This document shows, piece by piece, positions 19,343 to 27,989 of a stretch of 64,000 nucleotides of DNA. The notes beneath the pieces were generated by a model that searched no databases, was not told where the DNA came from, and worked only from the letters and a program-made list of their open reading frames with translations. Both the position numbers and the translations under genes were made by a program. The number at the start of each line of letters is the position of its first letter. The stretch's first letter is position 1. The stretch comes from Romboutsia hominis (lineage in GTDB: Bacteria > Bacillota > Clostridia > Peptostreptococcales > Peptostreptococcaceae): the NCBI RefSeq assembly GCF_900002575.1, contig NZ_LN650648.1:2891565-2955564 (forward strand), in the 5' to 3' direction.

Positions 19343-19621
19343 TTAAGCAGCAACTATCATGTGTCTTATTACGTTTTCGTTTATCTTTAAGTTTCTATCT
19401 AATTCTTTTGGTAATTCAACACCAGCACTGAAGTTTACTAATACATAGTGACCTTCGTTGAACTTAGCTATTGGGTAAGCTAATTTTCTAGTTCCCCATA
19501 CATCAACGTTAGCTACTTCACCATCAGTAGATATAACTTCCTTAACTTTGTTAAGTACAGCTTCTCTAGTTTCTTCATCAGCATTTGGTTTTACTACGAA
19601 AACTAATTCATAATTTCTCAT
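19343..19621 (-). CDS. rpsF: 30S ribosomal protein S6
   Basis: The 92-residue protein starts MRNYELVFVVKP and carries the conserved WGTRKLAYPI segment. The start is ATG 19621 behind GGGAGGTG; an open frame extends upstream but lacks a site. It is the first gene of the rpsF-ssb-rpsR operon, preceded by a strong promoter and a structured leader (19622-19693). Confidence 0.97.
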   Translation of the reverse strand: MRNYELVFVVKPNADEETREAVLNKVKEVISTDGEVANVDVWGTRKLAYPIAKFNEGHYVLVNFSAGVELPKELDRNLKINENVIRHMIVAA

Positions 19622-19693
19622 TATCTTTTCACCTCCCTTTGGACTTAACGGCTCTACTTCGTAGAGCAGAGAAATGAGATTCAAATCTCATAC
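19622..19693 (-). promoter_or_regulatory. Structured rpsF leader, possible S6:S18 autoregulatory site
   Basis: The leader RNA contains two hairpins: ATGAGATT/AATCTCAT and GCTCTAC-GAA-GTAGAGC. The second is immediately followed by CCG. A CCG trinucleotide beside a hairpin is the key element of the S6:S18 binding motif that represses rpsF operons in many bacteria. The motif match is by eye and its outer stem is not clear. Confidence 0.5.
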
Positions 19694-19699
19694 TTACAC

Positions 19700-19728
19700 A
19701 TTTTATCATTACTAAAGATAATTGTCAA
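19700..19728 (-). promoter_or_regulatory. rpsF-ssb-rpsR promoter
   Basis: On the minus strand TTGACA (19723-19728), a 17-base spacer and TAAAAT (19700-19705). Confidence 0.9.
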
Positions 19729-19852
19729 TTTATATTTCCTCATATATTATGGTAAATTTTTTTGTTTTTAATACGTATATATTAAATTATGATGGATAAT
19801 ACTATTTATATATAGCCCCCATAACTTAAATATATTTCATCCCAATCTCCCA

Positions 19853-19884
19853 TAAAAAAGAGTGACCGCAGGTCACTCTTTTTT
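19853..19884 (-). terminator. Terminator of the aminotransferase gene
   Basis: AAAGAGTGACC-GCA-GGTCACTCTTT (19857-19881) with A/T runs on both sides, so it may work in both directions. Confidence 0.95.
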
Positions 19885-19892
19885 TATACTAT

Positions 19893-21095
19893 CTATGCGT
19901 TTGCTTTTACTTCCATATGTTTCTTTAAAACTTTACCTAATCTCTTGATTCCCTCAACTATCTTCTCATCTGTAGATGTTGAGTAATTTAATCTAAAACA
20001 ATTTTCTTTTCCACCATTAGGGAAGAATGATCCCCCTGGAACATATGCAACATTATTTGCTATACAATCTTCCATTATAACTCTTGAGTCTAAATGTTTT
20101 GGTAGTTCTACCCATGTGAATAGCCCACCTTCTGGATGAGTATACTCTAAACCTTCTGGGAATTCTTCTTTAATAGTTTTTAACATAAGGTCTCTACGTC
20201 TTTTATAAACCTCTTTTAATTTTTCAACATGTTTATCTAAATCATATAATTCTATGTATTTACTAACTTCTCTTTGAGATATACTAGATGCTTGTAGGTC
20301 TGCTCCTTGTTTGACGAATATAAATTTGCTTAATATTTCATGAGATGCGCATGTCCAGCCTATTCTATATCCTGGACAGAATATTTTTGAAAAGCTTCCT
20401 AAATATATTACCAATCCTTTGTTATCCATTGATTTTAAAGATGGTAATGTATCACCTTCGAATCTTAATTCACCGTATGGGTTATCCTCTATTACTGGTA
20501 TTTCATATTTATTTATAATTTCCATGAACTTTTTACGTCTTTCCATTGGCCAAGTTCTTCCTGTTGGGTTTTGGAAATCTGGTATTACATATATCATTTT
20601 CACTCTATCAGTTGTTTCTAATATTTTTTCTAACTCTTCCATTATCATTCCATCTTTATCTGTTGGAACTTCTATGAATTTTGGTAAATATGCTTTAAAA
20701 GCATTTAATGCTCCTAAGTAAGATGGACTTTCACATAAAACTACGTCACCTTCGTCTAAGAAAACTTTCCCTGCAAAGTCTAATCCTTGTTGTGAACCAT
20801 TAGTTATTAATATATCATCCTTTGTTACATTAGTTTTAGCTTTACTATTCATTCTATCAGCTATATGTTCTCTTAAAGGAGTATAACCTTCAGTTGTAGA
20901 ATATTGAAGAGCTGATCTTCCATCCTCTTCTAAAACCATAGTCGAAATCTTTTTCATTTCCTCTATTGGGAATAATTCTGGAGCAGGTAATCCTCCAGCG
21001 AAAGATATAACTTCTGGTTTTTCCGTCAACTTTAAAAGCTCACGTATTTCTGATCCTTTTAATCCTGCCATTCTCTTTGCAAATTTAACTGCCAT
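19893..21095 (-). CDS. PLP-dependent class I/II aminotransferase
   Basis: The 400-residue protein is a fold-type I aminotransferase with GSQQGLDF (cofactor phosphate loop), a PDFQNPTG motif, and the Schiff-base lysine in SFSKIFCPGYRIGW (about residue 238). The final Arg in FRLNYS binds the substrate carboxylate. It resembles the LysN/2-aminoadipate and aromatic aminotransferase branch, without a GntR DNA-binding domain. The amino-acid substrate is not determined by sequence. The ATG follows AGGGGGTG. It lies after the DUF951 gene on the same strand. Confidence 0.9.
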   Translation of the reverse strand: MAVKFAKRMAGLKGSEIRELLKLTEKPEVISFAGGLPAPELFPIEEMKKISTMVLEEDGRSALQYSTTEGYTPLREHIADRMNSKAKTNVTKDDILITNGSQQGLDFAGKVFLDEGDVVLCESPSYLGALNAFKAYLPKFIEVPTDKDGMIMEELEKILETTDRVKMIYVIPDFQNPTGRTWPMERRKKFMEIINKYEIPVIEDNPYGELRFEGDTLPSLKSMDNKGLVIYLGSFSKIFCPGYRIGWTCASHEILSKFIFVKQGADLQASSISQREVSKYIELYDLDKHVEKLKEVYKRRRDLMLKTIKEEFPEGLEYTHPEGGLFTWVELPKHLDSRVIMEDCIANNVAYVPGGSFFPNGGKENCFRLNYSTSTDEKIVEGIKRLGKVLKKHMEVKANA

Positions 21096-21193
21096 AATTA
21101 AAGCACCCCCTGAAATTGTTTACCCTGTACTTTAATTATAGCAATGCCAAATTTGATTCGATACTCTCTTTGAAATTTTCTGAATTTTCTATT

Positions 21194-21382
21194 TTATTCT
21201 TTAGTAATTATCTTTTTTACTCTTTTTTCAAAAGTTTCTCTGTCTAGCATTATTTCTCTAGAGCATTTAGTGCATTTTATCTTTACATCCATACCAACTC
21301 TAGTTATTTCAAATTCTTTATTTCCACAAGGATGTTGTTTTTTCATTTCAACAACATCTCCTATCTTAATACTTATAGGCAT
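21194..21382 (-). CDS. DUF951 family protein
   Basis: This 62-residue protein matches the DUF951 pattern: IGDVVEMKKQHPCG, then a CTKC pair and a MLDRETFEKRVKK tail. The three cysteines suggest metal binding. Family function is unknown, although it is widely conserved near parB/mnmG in Firmicutes. The ATG follows AAAGGAGTG. It starts 15 bases after the DUF3343 stop. Confidence 0.88.
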   Translation of the reverse strand: MPISIKIGDVVEMKKQHPCGNKEFEITRVGMDVKIKCTKCSREIMLDRETFEKRVKKIITKE

Positions 21383-21397
21383 TTAAAATCACTCCTT

Positions 21398-21661
21398 TTA
21401 AACTATCTCTGTTGCTTCTTTTTTTCCACTTTCTAATTTAGTTATTTTATATATACCCTTATATTCTACATCACTTTCTCTTAAAGTTTCTTTTACTTTT
21501 TCTATATCATTGTATAAGAATCTTATTGAAATCCCACAGCTAGCCGTTATCTCTCTTGGTGTAGGCAGTGTTGTACATACTATTTCCTTTTCCTTTAATA
21601 ACTTCTCTGTTCTTATTGCATGATGTGTTGAGTTAAATGATACTATATACATTTCATTCAT
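21398..21661 (-). CDS. DUF3343 family protein
   Basis: The 87-residue protein has the DUF3343 core (FNSTHHAIRTEKLLKE, LPTPREITASCGISIRF). In anaerobes this family is repeatedly found beside yedF and cysteine desulfurase genes, often in selenium-related clusters, which is the arrangement here. The invariant Cys in ASCG could carry sulfur or selenium, but that is inference. The ATG follows AGAGGAAA. Confidence 0.85.
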   Translation of the reverse strand: MNEMYIVSFNSTHHAIRTEKLLKEKEIVCTTLPTPREITASCGISIRFLYNDIEKVKETLRESDVEYKGIYKITKLESGKKEATEIV

Positions 21662-21708
21662 TGTTTTTCCTCTTTCTAATCTAGTTATTATAGATATTAT
21701 TTTATATA

Positions 21709-21740
21709 AATAAGGCTACATATACAATATGTAACCTTAT
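21709..21740 (-). terminator. Hairpin between yedF and the DUF3343 gene
   Basis: On the minus strand ATAAGGTTACATAT pairs with ATATGTAGCCTTAT through one T-G wobble. The following T-run is interrupted, so it may only attenuate. Confidence 0.65.
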
Positions 21741-21748
21741 TATGTCCA

Positions 21749-22339
21749 TTATATAGATATAGTTTGTAATGAGTTGTTCATCATTTCTACAATATTATAC
21801 ATATTAGTAACTGTACCTACTTGTAATAATTCTTTTAAGTTGTAATAATCTAAACATGTACCACAAGATAGTATTTCAACTCCATTATTTTCTAGTATTT
21901 TTAAGTTTTCTACTGTAGCTTCATTTACTGTTGTAAGTTTTACTCCTGAATTAACAAATACTATGTGCTTTGGATATGGCTTAGTTTCTGTCAAAGTATA
22001 TATATATCCTTTTATAAGAACTTCTCCTAGTTCATCATTTCCTTGTCCCATTTTATCTGAAGATATAAATATACACTTATTATCTAAATCAACCTTTGTA
22101 CCTTCTTCTATTTTTACATTTTCACCTTTTATTATTTCGACTACTATTAAATCTTCTTCTTCTCTTAAAACACTACTTTCGCAATTAGATGACTTTGATA
22201 GTTTTATTATATTTTCTTTTGCCATTGTATTGTCTACTGTGACTCTTATAACTCCATTTTCTAATTTATCTAATTCTTTCTTTGTATTTATTACTGGTTT
22301 TGGACAAGCTAGTCCTCTTGCATCTATTTCTATTAACAT
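21749..22339 (-). CDS. yedF: YedF, selenium/sulfur-metabolism TusA-DsrE fusion
   Basis: The 196-residue protein fuses an N-terminal TusA-like domain (1-75) with the persulfide cysteine in GLACPKP (Cys12) to a DsrE-like C-terminal domain (about 85-190) with the CGTC pair. The family is associated with selenium metabolism in anaerobes. The likely donor is a cysteine desulfurase such as the one at 24128-25270. The ATG follows AAGGAGAGG. It lies upstream of the DUF3343 and DUF951 genes. The direct role in selenium handling is inferred from family context. Confidence 0.88.
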   Translation of the reverse strand: MLIEIDARGLACPKPVINTKKELDKLENGVIRVTVDNTMAKENIIKLSKSSNCESSVLREEEDLIVVEIIKGENVKIEEGTKVDLDNKCIFISSDKMGQGNDELGEVLIKGYIYTLTETKPYPKHIVFVNSGVKLTTVNEATVENLKILENNGVEILSCGTCLDYYNLKELLQVGTVTNMYNIVEMMNNSLQTISI

Positions 22340-22546
22340 AATATCCTCTCCTTACATATTCCTTAAAATAATTCTATCATATATGTAAATTTAAACGTTA
22401 TAGATTATTTCTATACAATTACTTATCAGATTAATTTTAATTATAAGAAATTTATTTCTTTGATTTTATTTAAATAGACGGTAAATTTTCAAATTGATTC
22501 TCTTGTAATCCAACTTCAAGATAAATATATTATAAACCTTTTAAAA

Positions 22547-22583
22547 ATAAAACAGATATAGCGTATGCTATATCTGTTTTATT
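22547..22583 (-). terminator. Terminator of the HTH-TPR regulator gene
   Basis: AATAAAACAGATATAGC/GCTATATCTGTTTTATT around GTAT. Confidence 0.9.
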
Positions 22584-22586
22584 TTT

Positions 22587-23879
22587 CTATATTATTTCTA
22601 AATTTTTATATAAAGCTACCCCTTTGTGGTAGTACTCTAATTCTTTTTCCTTTGATATATTTGAATATAATTCTCCTAATTCAATATATAATTCAGCTAA
22701 AGTTTTAGTATCTCCTAATTCAGATACTATATTTGCACACTTATATAGATATTCTATCGCTGATGTATTTTCATTTTGTGCTTTGTGTATCTTAGAATAC
22801 AACTTTAAAGCTTTATATTCATTACACTTATTTTTTGATTTTATAGCTAATGCTAGTGCTACTTTACAATACTTTTTAGCTTCTTCAAAATCTTTATTTT
22901 CAATATATGCATCTACTATTTTAGATAAACTCTTTATAGTTATCTTGTCTTCACTATTTTTATTTATATCATAGGCTTTTTGAGAATACTCTAAAACCTT
23001 ATCTATATTTCCTAGGTTTTTATATATATCAGATATTCTCAGATAAACATTTGCTATTCCTGATTTATTTTCTTCTTCCTCCAATAACTCTAATGCCCTT
23101 TTAAAACATTCCTTAGAATCATCATACTTTCCAACTTTTAAGAAATTATTGGCCTTTAATAACAACATATCTATTTCATCTTTTATATTGTTTTGCATCT
23201 CTATATCACTAATCTTATTTATATAGTATAAAGACTTTTCAGAGTCATTTAACTTCATGTAAGAGTATGCCAGATTACTATACAAATCTTTATGAATATC
23301 CATATCCCCGATTTGCCCTTCTGTTAGTAAGTCCTCTGCAAATCCTAGATGTGTTATAGCACCTTTGAAAAATGCTTCTTGTATATATACTTTTCCTATA
23401 TTCAAATAACATCTAAATATATTTTCTTTATCATTATCTTTTATGAAATAATACAAAGCTTTTTCTAAATTTCCAACTACAAGATTATAGTCTTCTTTTT
23501 TTATATTTATCGTTCCTAATAAAAAATTGCATTTTGCATAATTATCTATTAAATTATAATTTTTACATATATTTAAAATTTCATTTATTAATTCTTCCGC
23601 TTTTTCAAGTTCTCCTCTTTTTATATGAATTTCACTTTGAAGAATTAAGTTATCTGTTATCCTTCTAGATTGCATTTCTTTAGTTTCTAGTAAATAGTCT
23701 ACACTTACTTCTAACTTTTGTGATAAGTAATCTAATAACTCATGACTTGTATGAGACTTATCTCTCTCTATATGGCTTATTTGAGCTGCTGTTATTCTAT
23801 CTCCAGCTAACTCTTTTAATGTCATATTTTTTTCTTTTCTCAGTTTCTTAATTTTCTCTCCTAAGCTTAGAATGTCCAT
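22587..23879 (-). CDS. rstA: XRE-type HTH regulator with TPR repeats, RstA-like
   Basis: The 430-residue protein has an N-terminal lambda-repressor-type helix-turn-helix (residues about 3-60, LGEKIKKLRKEKNMTLKELAG) followed by some ten TPR-like helical repeats to the end. This is the RRNPP layout of peptide-responsive regulators. Its size, its TPR architecture and its place beside csd-parB-parA match C. difficile RstA, which represses toxin genes and promotes sporulation. Orthology is inferred from order and layout only. The ATG at 23879 behind AAGGGGG is preferred over a frame extension upstream. No adjacent small peptide gene is evident. Confidence 0.75.
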   Translation of the reverse strand: MDILSLGEKIKKLRKEKNMTLKELAGDRITAAQISHIERDKSHTSHELLDYLSQKLEVSVDYLLETKEMQSRRITDNLILQSEIHIKRGELEKAEELINEILNICKNYNLIDNYAKCNFLLGTINIKKEDYNLVVGNLEKALYYFIKDNDKENIFRCYLNIGKVYIQEAFFKGAITHLGFAEDLLTEGQIGDMDIHKDLYSNLAYSYMKLNDSEKSLYYINKISDIEMQNNIKDEIDMLLLKANNFLKVGKYDDSKECFKRALELLEEEENKSGIANVYLRISDIYKNLGNIDKVLEYSQKAYDINKNSEDKITIKSLSKIVDAYIENKDFEEAKKYCKVALALAIKSKNKCNEYKALKLYSKIHKAQNENTSAIEYLYKCANIVSELGDTKTLAELYIELGELYSNISKEKELEYYHKGVALYKNLEII

Positions 23880-23984
23880 ACTAAAATTCCCCCTTGAAAC
23901 CATTTTCTTATAAGATGATTATAACTTAAATTTATATTAAAAACACTATGTATTTTGTAATATTTTACCTATTTATGTAGGTTT

Positions 23985-24028
23985 AATCAAATTTATTTTT
24001 AGTTTTTTGTTAATATAAATCAAATTTA
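23985..24028. promoter_or_regulatory. Direct repeat upstream of the rstA-like gene
   Basis: AATCAAATTTA occurs at 23985-23995 and 24018-24028, exactly 33 bases apart (three helical turns). CCTA-CATAAA-TAGG is a small palindrome beside it. It is a candidate operator for the adjacent HTH regulator. Confidence 0.4.
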
Positions 24029-24074
24029 ACTTTTATTTCAATTTATATATTTTAAAATTTACCTATATACTTCC

Positions 24075-24113
24075 ATAAAAAAAGATGTCTTAAAATAATT
24101 ATTTTAAGACATC
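24075..24113 (-). terminator. Terminator of csd
   Basis: GATGTCTTAAAATAA/TTATTTTAAGACATC (24084-24113) followed by a seven-T run on the minus strand. Confidence 0.95.
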
Positions 24114-24127
24114 CTCATTTTTATCTT

Positions 24128-25270
24128 TTAGTTATTTTTAGAAATTTCTTTTAAAGCCTCTACAGCTTTATCTATTTCTTCTTTAGTATTGAAGTACCCT
24201 AAGCTAAATCTAACTGCACCTTGCTCTAGGGTTCCTAAAGTTTTATGAGCTAATGGAGCGCAGTGTATACCAGATCTAGTGGCTATATCATATTCACTAT
24301 CTAGTATAAAAGTTATTTCTCCAGAATCCATATCTCCAATATTTATCGCTATAACTGCTGCTCTTTTTTTACTATCTTTAGTTCCATATATCTTTATATT
24401 AGGAATTTCTTCTAATTTATCTAACATATACTGACATAATTCTTCTTCATGTAGTCTTATATCATCTATACCTTTTTCTAATATAAACTTTACTCCTTCA
24501 TTTAATCCTGCTATGCCAGGAGTATTGTGTGTTCCAGATTCATATCTATCAGGAACTATTTCGGGTTGGAATAAATCTTCTGATTTACTTCCTGTTCCAC
24601 CTTCTTTTAAAATATCTACACTAAGACCTTCTCTTATATATAAGATACCTGTTCCTTGAGGTCCAAGCAAGCATTTATGGCCTGGAGCTGCTATCATATC
24701 TACATTCATATCTTTTACATCAATAGAATACACTCCCGCTGTTTGTGATGCATCTACTAAGTATAATATATTATTTTCTTTAGCTATCTCCCCTACGGCT
24801 TTTATATCTACTAAAGTTCCTACTACATTTGATGCATGAGTAGTTACTATTAATTTTGTATTTGGTTTTATTGCATTTTTTATATCATTTACGTCTAAGA
24901 AACCTTCTTTATCACAGTTAACTATTGTATTTAAAATTCCTCTTGCTTCTAGGGATTTTATTGGTCTTATTACAGAATTATGCTCCATACTTGTTGTTAT
25001 TATATGGTCGCCTTCTTTTACAACACCTTTTATAGCTAAATTTAATGAATCAGTAGCATTATTTGTAAATATTATATTCATAGGGTTATCTATATTAAAT
25101 AACTTTGCTATATTTTCTCTTGCGTCATAAATCTCTCTTGCTGCCCTCATAGCCATTTTATGTCCAGCTCTTCCTGGATTAGCACAGTAGTTTTTCATAC
25201 AATCCATTATAGAATCATAAACTTGCTCTGGTTTAGGGTATGTAGTTGCAGCATTGTCTAAGTAAATCAT
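24128..25270 (-). CDS. Cysteine desulfurase (class V, CsdB/SufS-like)
   Basis: The 380-residue enzyme takes sulfur (or selenium) from cysteine or selenocysteine with PLP. Visible are the PLP-histidine region (TSMEHNSVIRP), VDASQTAG with the cofactor-binding Asp, the Schiff-base lysine in APGHKCLLGPQGTG, and the catalytic cysteine in RSGIHCAPLAH, the type II short-loop form. It belongs to the compact clostridial group often encoded near yedF and DUF3343, as here. The ATG follows GTGAGGAAA. It is probably the last gene of the noc-parA-parB-csd run. Confidence 0.9.
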   Translation of the reverse strand: MIYLDNAATTYPKPEQVYDSIMDCMKNYCANPGRAGHKMAMRAAREIYDARENIAKLFNIDNPMNIIFTNNATDSLNLAIKGVVKEGDHIITTSMEHNSVIRPIKSLEARGILNTIVNCDKEGFLDVNDIKNAIKPNTKLIVTTHASNVVGTLVDIKAVGEIAKENNILYLVDASQTAGVYSIDVKDMNVDMIAAPGHKCLLGPQGTGILYIREGLSVDILKEGGTGSKSEDLFQPEIVPDRYESGTHNTPGIAGLNEGVKFILEKGIDDIRLHEEELCQYMLDKLEEIPNIKIYGTKDSKKRAAVIAINIGDMDSGEITFILDSEYDIATRSGIHCAPLAHKTLGTLEQGAVRFSLGYFNTKEEIDKAVEALKEISKNN

Positions 25271-25290
25271 ATAAGTTTCCTCACTTTACA

Positions 25291-26166
25291 TTAATTATCT
25301 TCAAGCATCATTGATAAAATATTATTTAATTCTTCATCATTATAATATTCTATCTCTATTTTTCCCTTTTTCTTCCCTTTTGATATATTTACTTTTGTTC
25401 CAAATATATTCATAAGTTTTTCTTCTACATCAACTATAAATATATCCTTCTCTTTTATTTTCTTTGGTACTTCTTTTGTATTATTTTCTGCAATAGTTTT
25501 AACTAAATTTTCAGTTGCTCTAACTGAAAGCTCTTCTTCTATAACTCTCTTTGCTAGTTCTTCTTGTAATTCTTTATCTGATATTCTAAGTAATGCCTTA
25601 CCATGACCAGCTGTCATTTGGCCACTTTCTATCATCTTCATTACTGCTTCACCAAGATTTAATAACCTTAAAGTATTTGTTATATGTGGTCTACTCTTTC
25701 CTACTGCTTCTGATATTTCTTCTTGAGTGACTTTATAGTGATCTATTAATCCTTTATAGGCTAAAGCTTCTTCAATAGAGTTTAAATCTTCTCTTTGTAA
25801 GTTCTCTATCAAAGCTATCTCCATTATATCTTTCATTGGTATATCTTTAATAACAACAGGAACTTCTTTTAATTTTGCCATCTTAGATGCTCTGTATCTT
25901 CTTTCTCCTGCTATTATCATATATTTGCCATTTTCATCTGGCTTTACTACTATTGGTTGTAATACTCCATAGTTTTTTATAGATTCTGATAATACTTGTA
26001 TTTTCTCTTCATCAAACACTTTTCTTGGCTGAGTTTCATTAGGATATATATTCTTTAATTCTATACTTATTATATCTTTGCTATCTATTCCTTCTTTAAT
26101 TTCTGGAATTAAGGCACTAAGACCTCTTCCTAATCTATTTGTTCTTTTAGACGATTTTTTTTCCAT
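25291..26166 (-). CDS. parB: Chromosome partitioning protein ParB (Spo0J)
   Basis: ParB is a CTP-dependent clamp that loads at parS and organises the origin. The 291-residue protein has the N-terminal RLGRGLSALIPE ParA-stimulating tail, the CTP-binding boxes IYPNETQPRK (box I) and GERRYRASKMAKL (box II), then the HTH domain (EISEAVGKSRPHITN) and a C-terminal dimerisation domain. Its start codon lies one base beyond the parA stop, which indicates translational coupling. Confidence 0.97.
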   Translation of the reverse strand: MEKKSSKRTNRLGRGLSALIPEIKEGIDSKDIISIELKNIYPNETQPRKVFDEEKIQVLSESIKNYGVLQPIVVKPDENGKYMIIAGERRYRASKMAKLKEVPVVIKDIPMKDIMEIALIENLQREDLNSIEEALAYKGLIDHYKVTQEEISEAVGKSRPHITNTLRLLNLGEAVMKMIESGQMTAGHGKALLRISDKELQEELAKRVIEEELSVRATENLVKTIAENNTKEVPKKIKEKDIFIVDVEEKLMNIFGTKVNISKGKKKGKIEIEYYNDEELNNILSMMLEDN

Positions 26167-26167
26167 A

Positions 26168-26941
26168 TTATATTATATCCTCCTCTAAATCTATGAACTC
26201 TTCTGCTAAGTCCATGTATGCCTCTGCTCCCCTGCATCTTGCATCATAATATATAACTGGCTTTCCATGACTAGGTGCTTCTGCCAATCTAACATTTCTA
26301 GGAATTAATGTAGTATATACACTTCCTTTGAAATATCTTTTTACCTCTTCAACTACCTGTATTGATAAATTAGCTCTTCCATCAAACATACTAAGGACTA
26401 CTCCTTGTATTTCTATATGTGGATTAAGTCTAGACTTAACTAGCTTTATAGTTTCCATAAGCTGACTTACACCTTCTAGTGCATAATATTCACACTGTAT
26501 TGGTATTAATACACTATCTACTGCTGTAAGACAGTTTATAGTTAACATTCCTAATGAAGGAGGACAATCTATAAATATATAATCATAATCTTTTCTTACA
26601 CATTCTATAGCATTTTTTAATACGTATTCTCTTTTGTCCATATTAGTAAGCTCTATTTCTGCTCCTGATAACTCAGTTGCTGAAGCAATAGTGTCTACAT
26701 TGTCAAACTCTGTAGGTAAAATTGCCTCTCTTATATCTACACCATCTAACATTACTTCATATATAGTGTTTTCTACCTCTTGTTTCTCTATTCCATATCC
26801 ACTAGTTGTATTTCCTTGTGGATCTAAATCTAGTACTAGTACTTTTTTACCCATCTTTCCTATACTTGCACTTAAATTTACATTAGTTGTAGTTTTTCCT
26901 ACTCCACCCTTTTGGTTAAAAACTGCTATAACTTTTCCCAC
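26168..26941 (-). CDS. parA: Chromosome partitioning ATPase ParA (Soj)
   Basis: ParA is a DNA-binding ATPase that moves origins and regulates DnaA. The 257-residue protein shows the deviant Walker A FNQKGGVGKTTTNVNL at residues 6-21, the DLDPQGNTTSG Walker A' region, and DYIFIDCPPSLG Walker B. The start is the GTG at 26941 behind GGGGGG; an upstream GTG in frame would put the ribosome-binding site inside the gene. Confidence 0.97.
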   Translation of the reverse strand: MGKVIAVFNQKGGVGKTTTNVNLSASIGKMGKKVLVLDLDPQGNTTSGYGIEKQEVENTIYEVMLDGVDIREAILPTEFDNVDTIASATELSGAEIELTNMDKREYVLKNAIECVRKDYDYIFIDCPPSLGMLTINCLTAVDSVLIPIQCEYYALEGVSQLMETIKLVKSRLNPHIEIQGVVLSMFDGRANLSIQVVEEVKRYFKGSVYTTLIPRNVRLAEAPSHGKPVIYYDARCRGAEAYMDLAEEFIDLEEDII

Positions 26942-27018
26942 AAGATTTCCCCCCTTGTTTCTTCTAAAATTCACTTTTCTAAAATTTATAGTATAAAATT
27001 TTTAATTCCAATTTTGAT

Positions 27019-27048
27019 AAAAAAAGGCTACTGCCAAGCAGTAACCTT
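27019..27048 (-). terminator. Terminator overlapping the noc stop codon
   Basis: On the minus strand AAGGTTACTGC-TTG-GCAGTAGCCTT then TTTTTTT. The TAA stop of noc forms part of the stem. Confidence 0.85.
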
Positions 27049-27832
27049 ACTTTTTAGGAATTTTTACAACAACCTCCATATAATCGCCCTTATCTACTTC
27101 GTTATATTTAGCCTCAATTCCTGTTCCTATTATAGCATCGAAGGCTTGCTTCATAGTATTTAAGTATATTCTTATAGCCATTGAACTCTTTACATTTTGC
27201 TTTTTCTCTGGCTCTTCAGTTTCTTGTAAATCTTCTAATATATCCTTTATCAACTTTTCTGTTTTCTTTACAGTTAGCTCATTCTTTATTATTTTATCTA
27301 AGACATCCTTCATTAACTCTTCATTTGGTAACTTAAGCAATGCTCTTGCATGTCTTTCTGTTAGGTTATTTTCTACTAATTTTATTTTTATATCACTTGG
27401 CAATCTTAGTATTCTAAGTTTGTTAGCTATAGTAGATTGATTCTTTCCTAACTTTTCTGCTAGTTGCTGCTGTGTAAAATCATGTTCTTTTATTAAATTT
27501 TCATACCCCATAGCCTCTTCTATAAAATTTAAATCTTCTCTTTGTAAATTTTCTAGCAGTGCTAATACAGCAGAATATTCGTCAGACATGTTATTTATAA
27601 TAGCCGGTATTACTGTTAAATTTGCCAATTTAGCCGCTCTAAATCTTCTTTCTCCAGCAATTAATTCATACTTTTCATCTTTAACTCTAACTGTTATTGG
27701 TTGAAGTATTCCATAAACTCTTATAGAGTTGCTTAATTCCTCTAATGCTGACTGTGAAAATACTTTTCTTGGTTGATATGGATTTGGAACTATATTTTCT
27801 ATAGGTATCTCCACAACTCTTTTTTCTTCCAT
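27047..27832 (-). CDS. noc: Noc-like ParB paralogue (nucleoid occlusion)
   Basis: This 261-residue ParB-family protein lacks the LGRGL ParA-interaction tail and has box I VPNPYQPRK and box II GERRFRAAKLANL, then an HTH (QLAEKLGKNQSTIAN). The position between rsmG and parA and the shorter N-terminus fit Noc, which binds DNA and blocks FtsZ assembly over the nucleoid. The membrane-binding N-terminal helix of Bacillus Noc is not obvious (it starts MEEKRVVEIPIENI), so membrane targeting is uncertain. The ATG follows GAGAGGGA. Confidence 0.85.
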   Translation of the reverse strand: MEEKRVVEIPIENIVPNPYQPRKVFSQSALEELSNSIRVYGILQPITVRVKDEKYELIAGERRFRAAKLANLTVIPAIINNMSDEYSAVLALLENLQREDLNFIEEAMGYENLIKEHDFTQQQLAEKLGKNQSTIANKLRILRLPSDIKIKLVENNLTERHARALLKLPNEELMKDVLDKIIKNELTVKKTEKLIKDILEDLQETEEPEKKQNVKSSMAIRIYLNTMKQAFDAIIGTGIEAKYNEVDKGDYMEVVVKIPKK

Positions 27833-27989
27833 AACATCCCTCTCTTATTAGATATAAATATATTTGAATTTCATTATTTACTTACAAATTAATACTGCAT
27901 TAGATACATATGAGTATACTATTTCTGCATGTAATTATATAATCCTTCTATTTTGTTTTATTTTTAATATATTTTTAATATACCTATCT

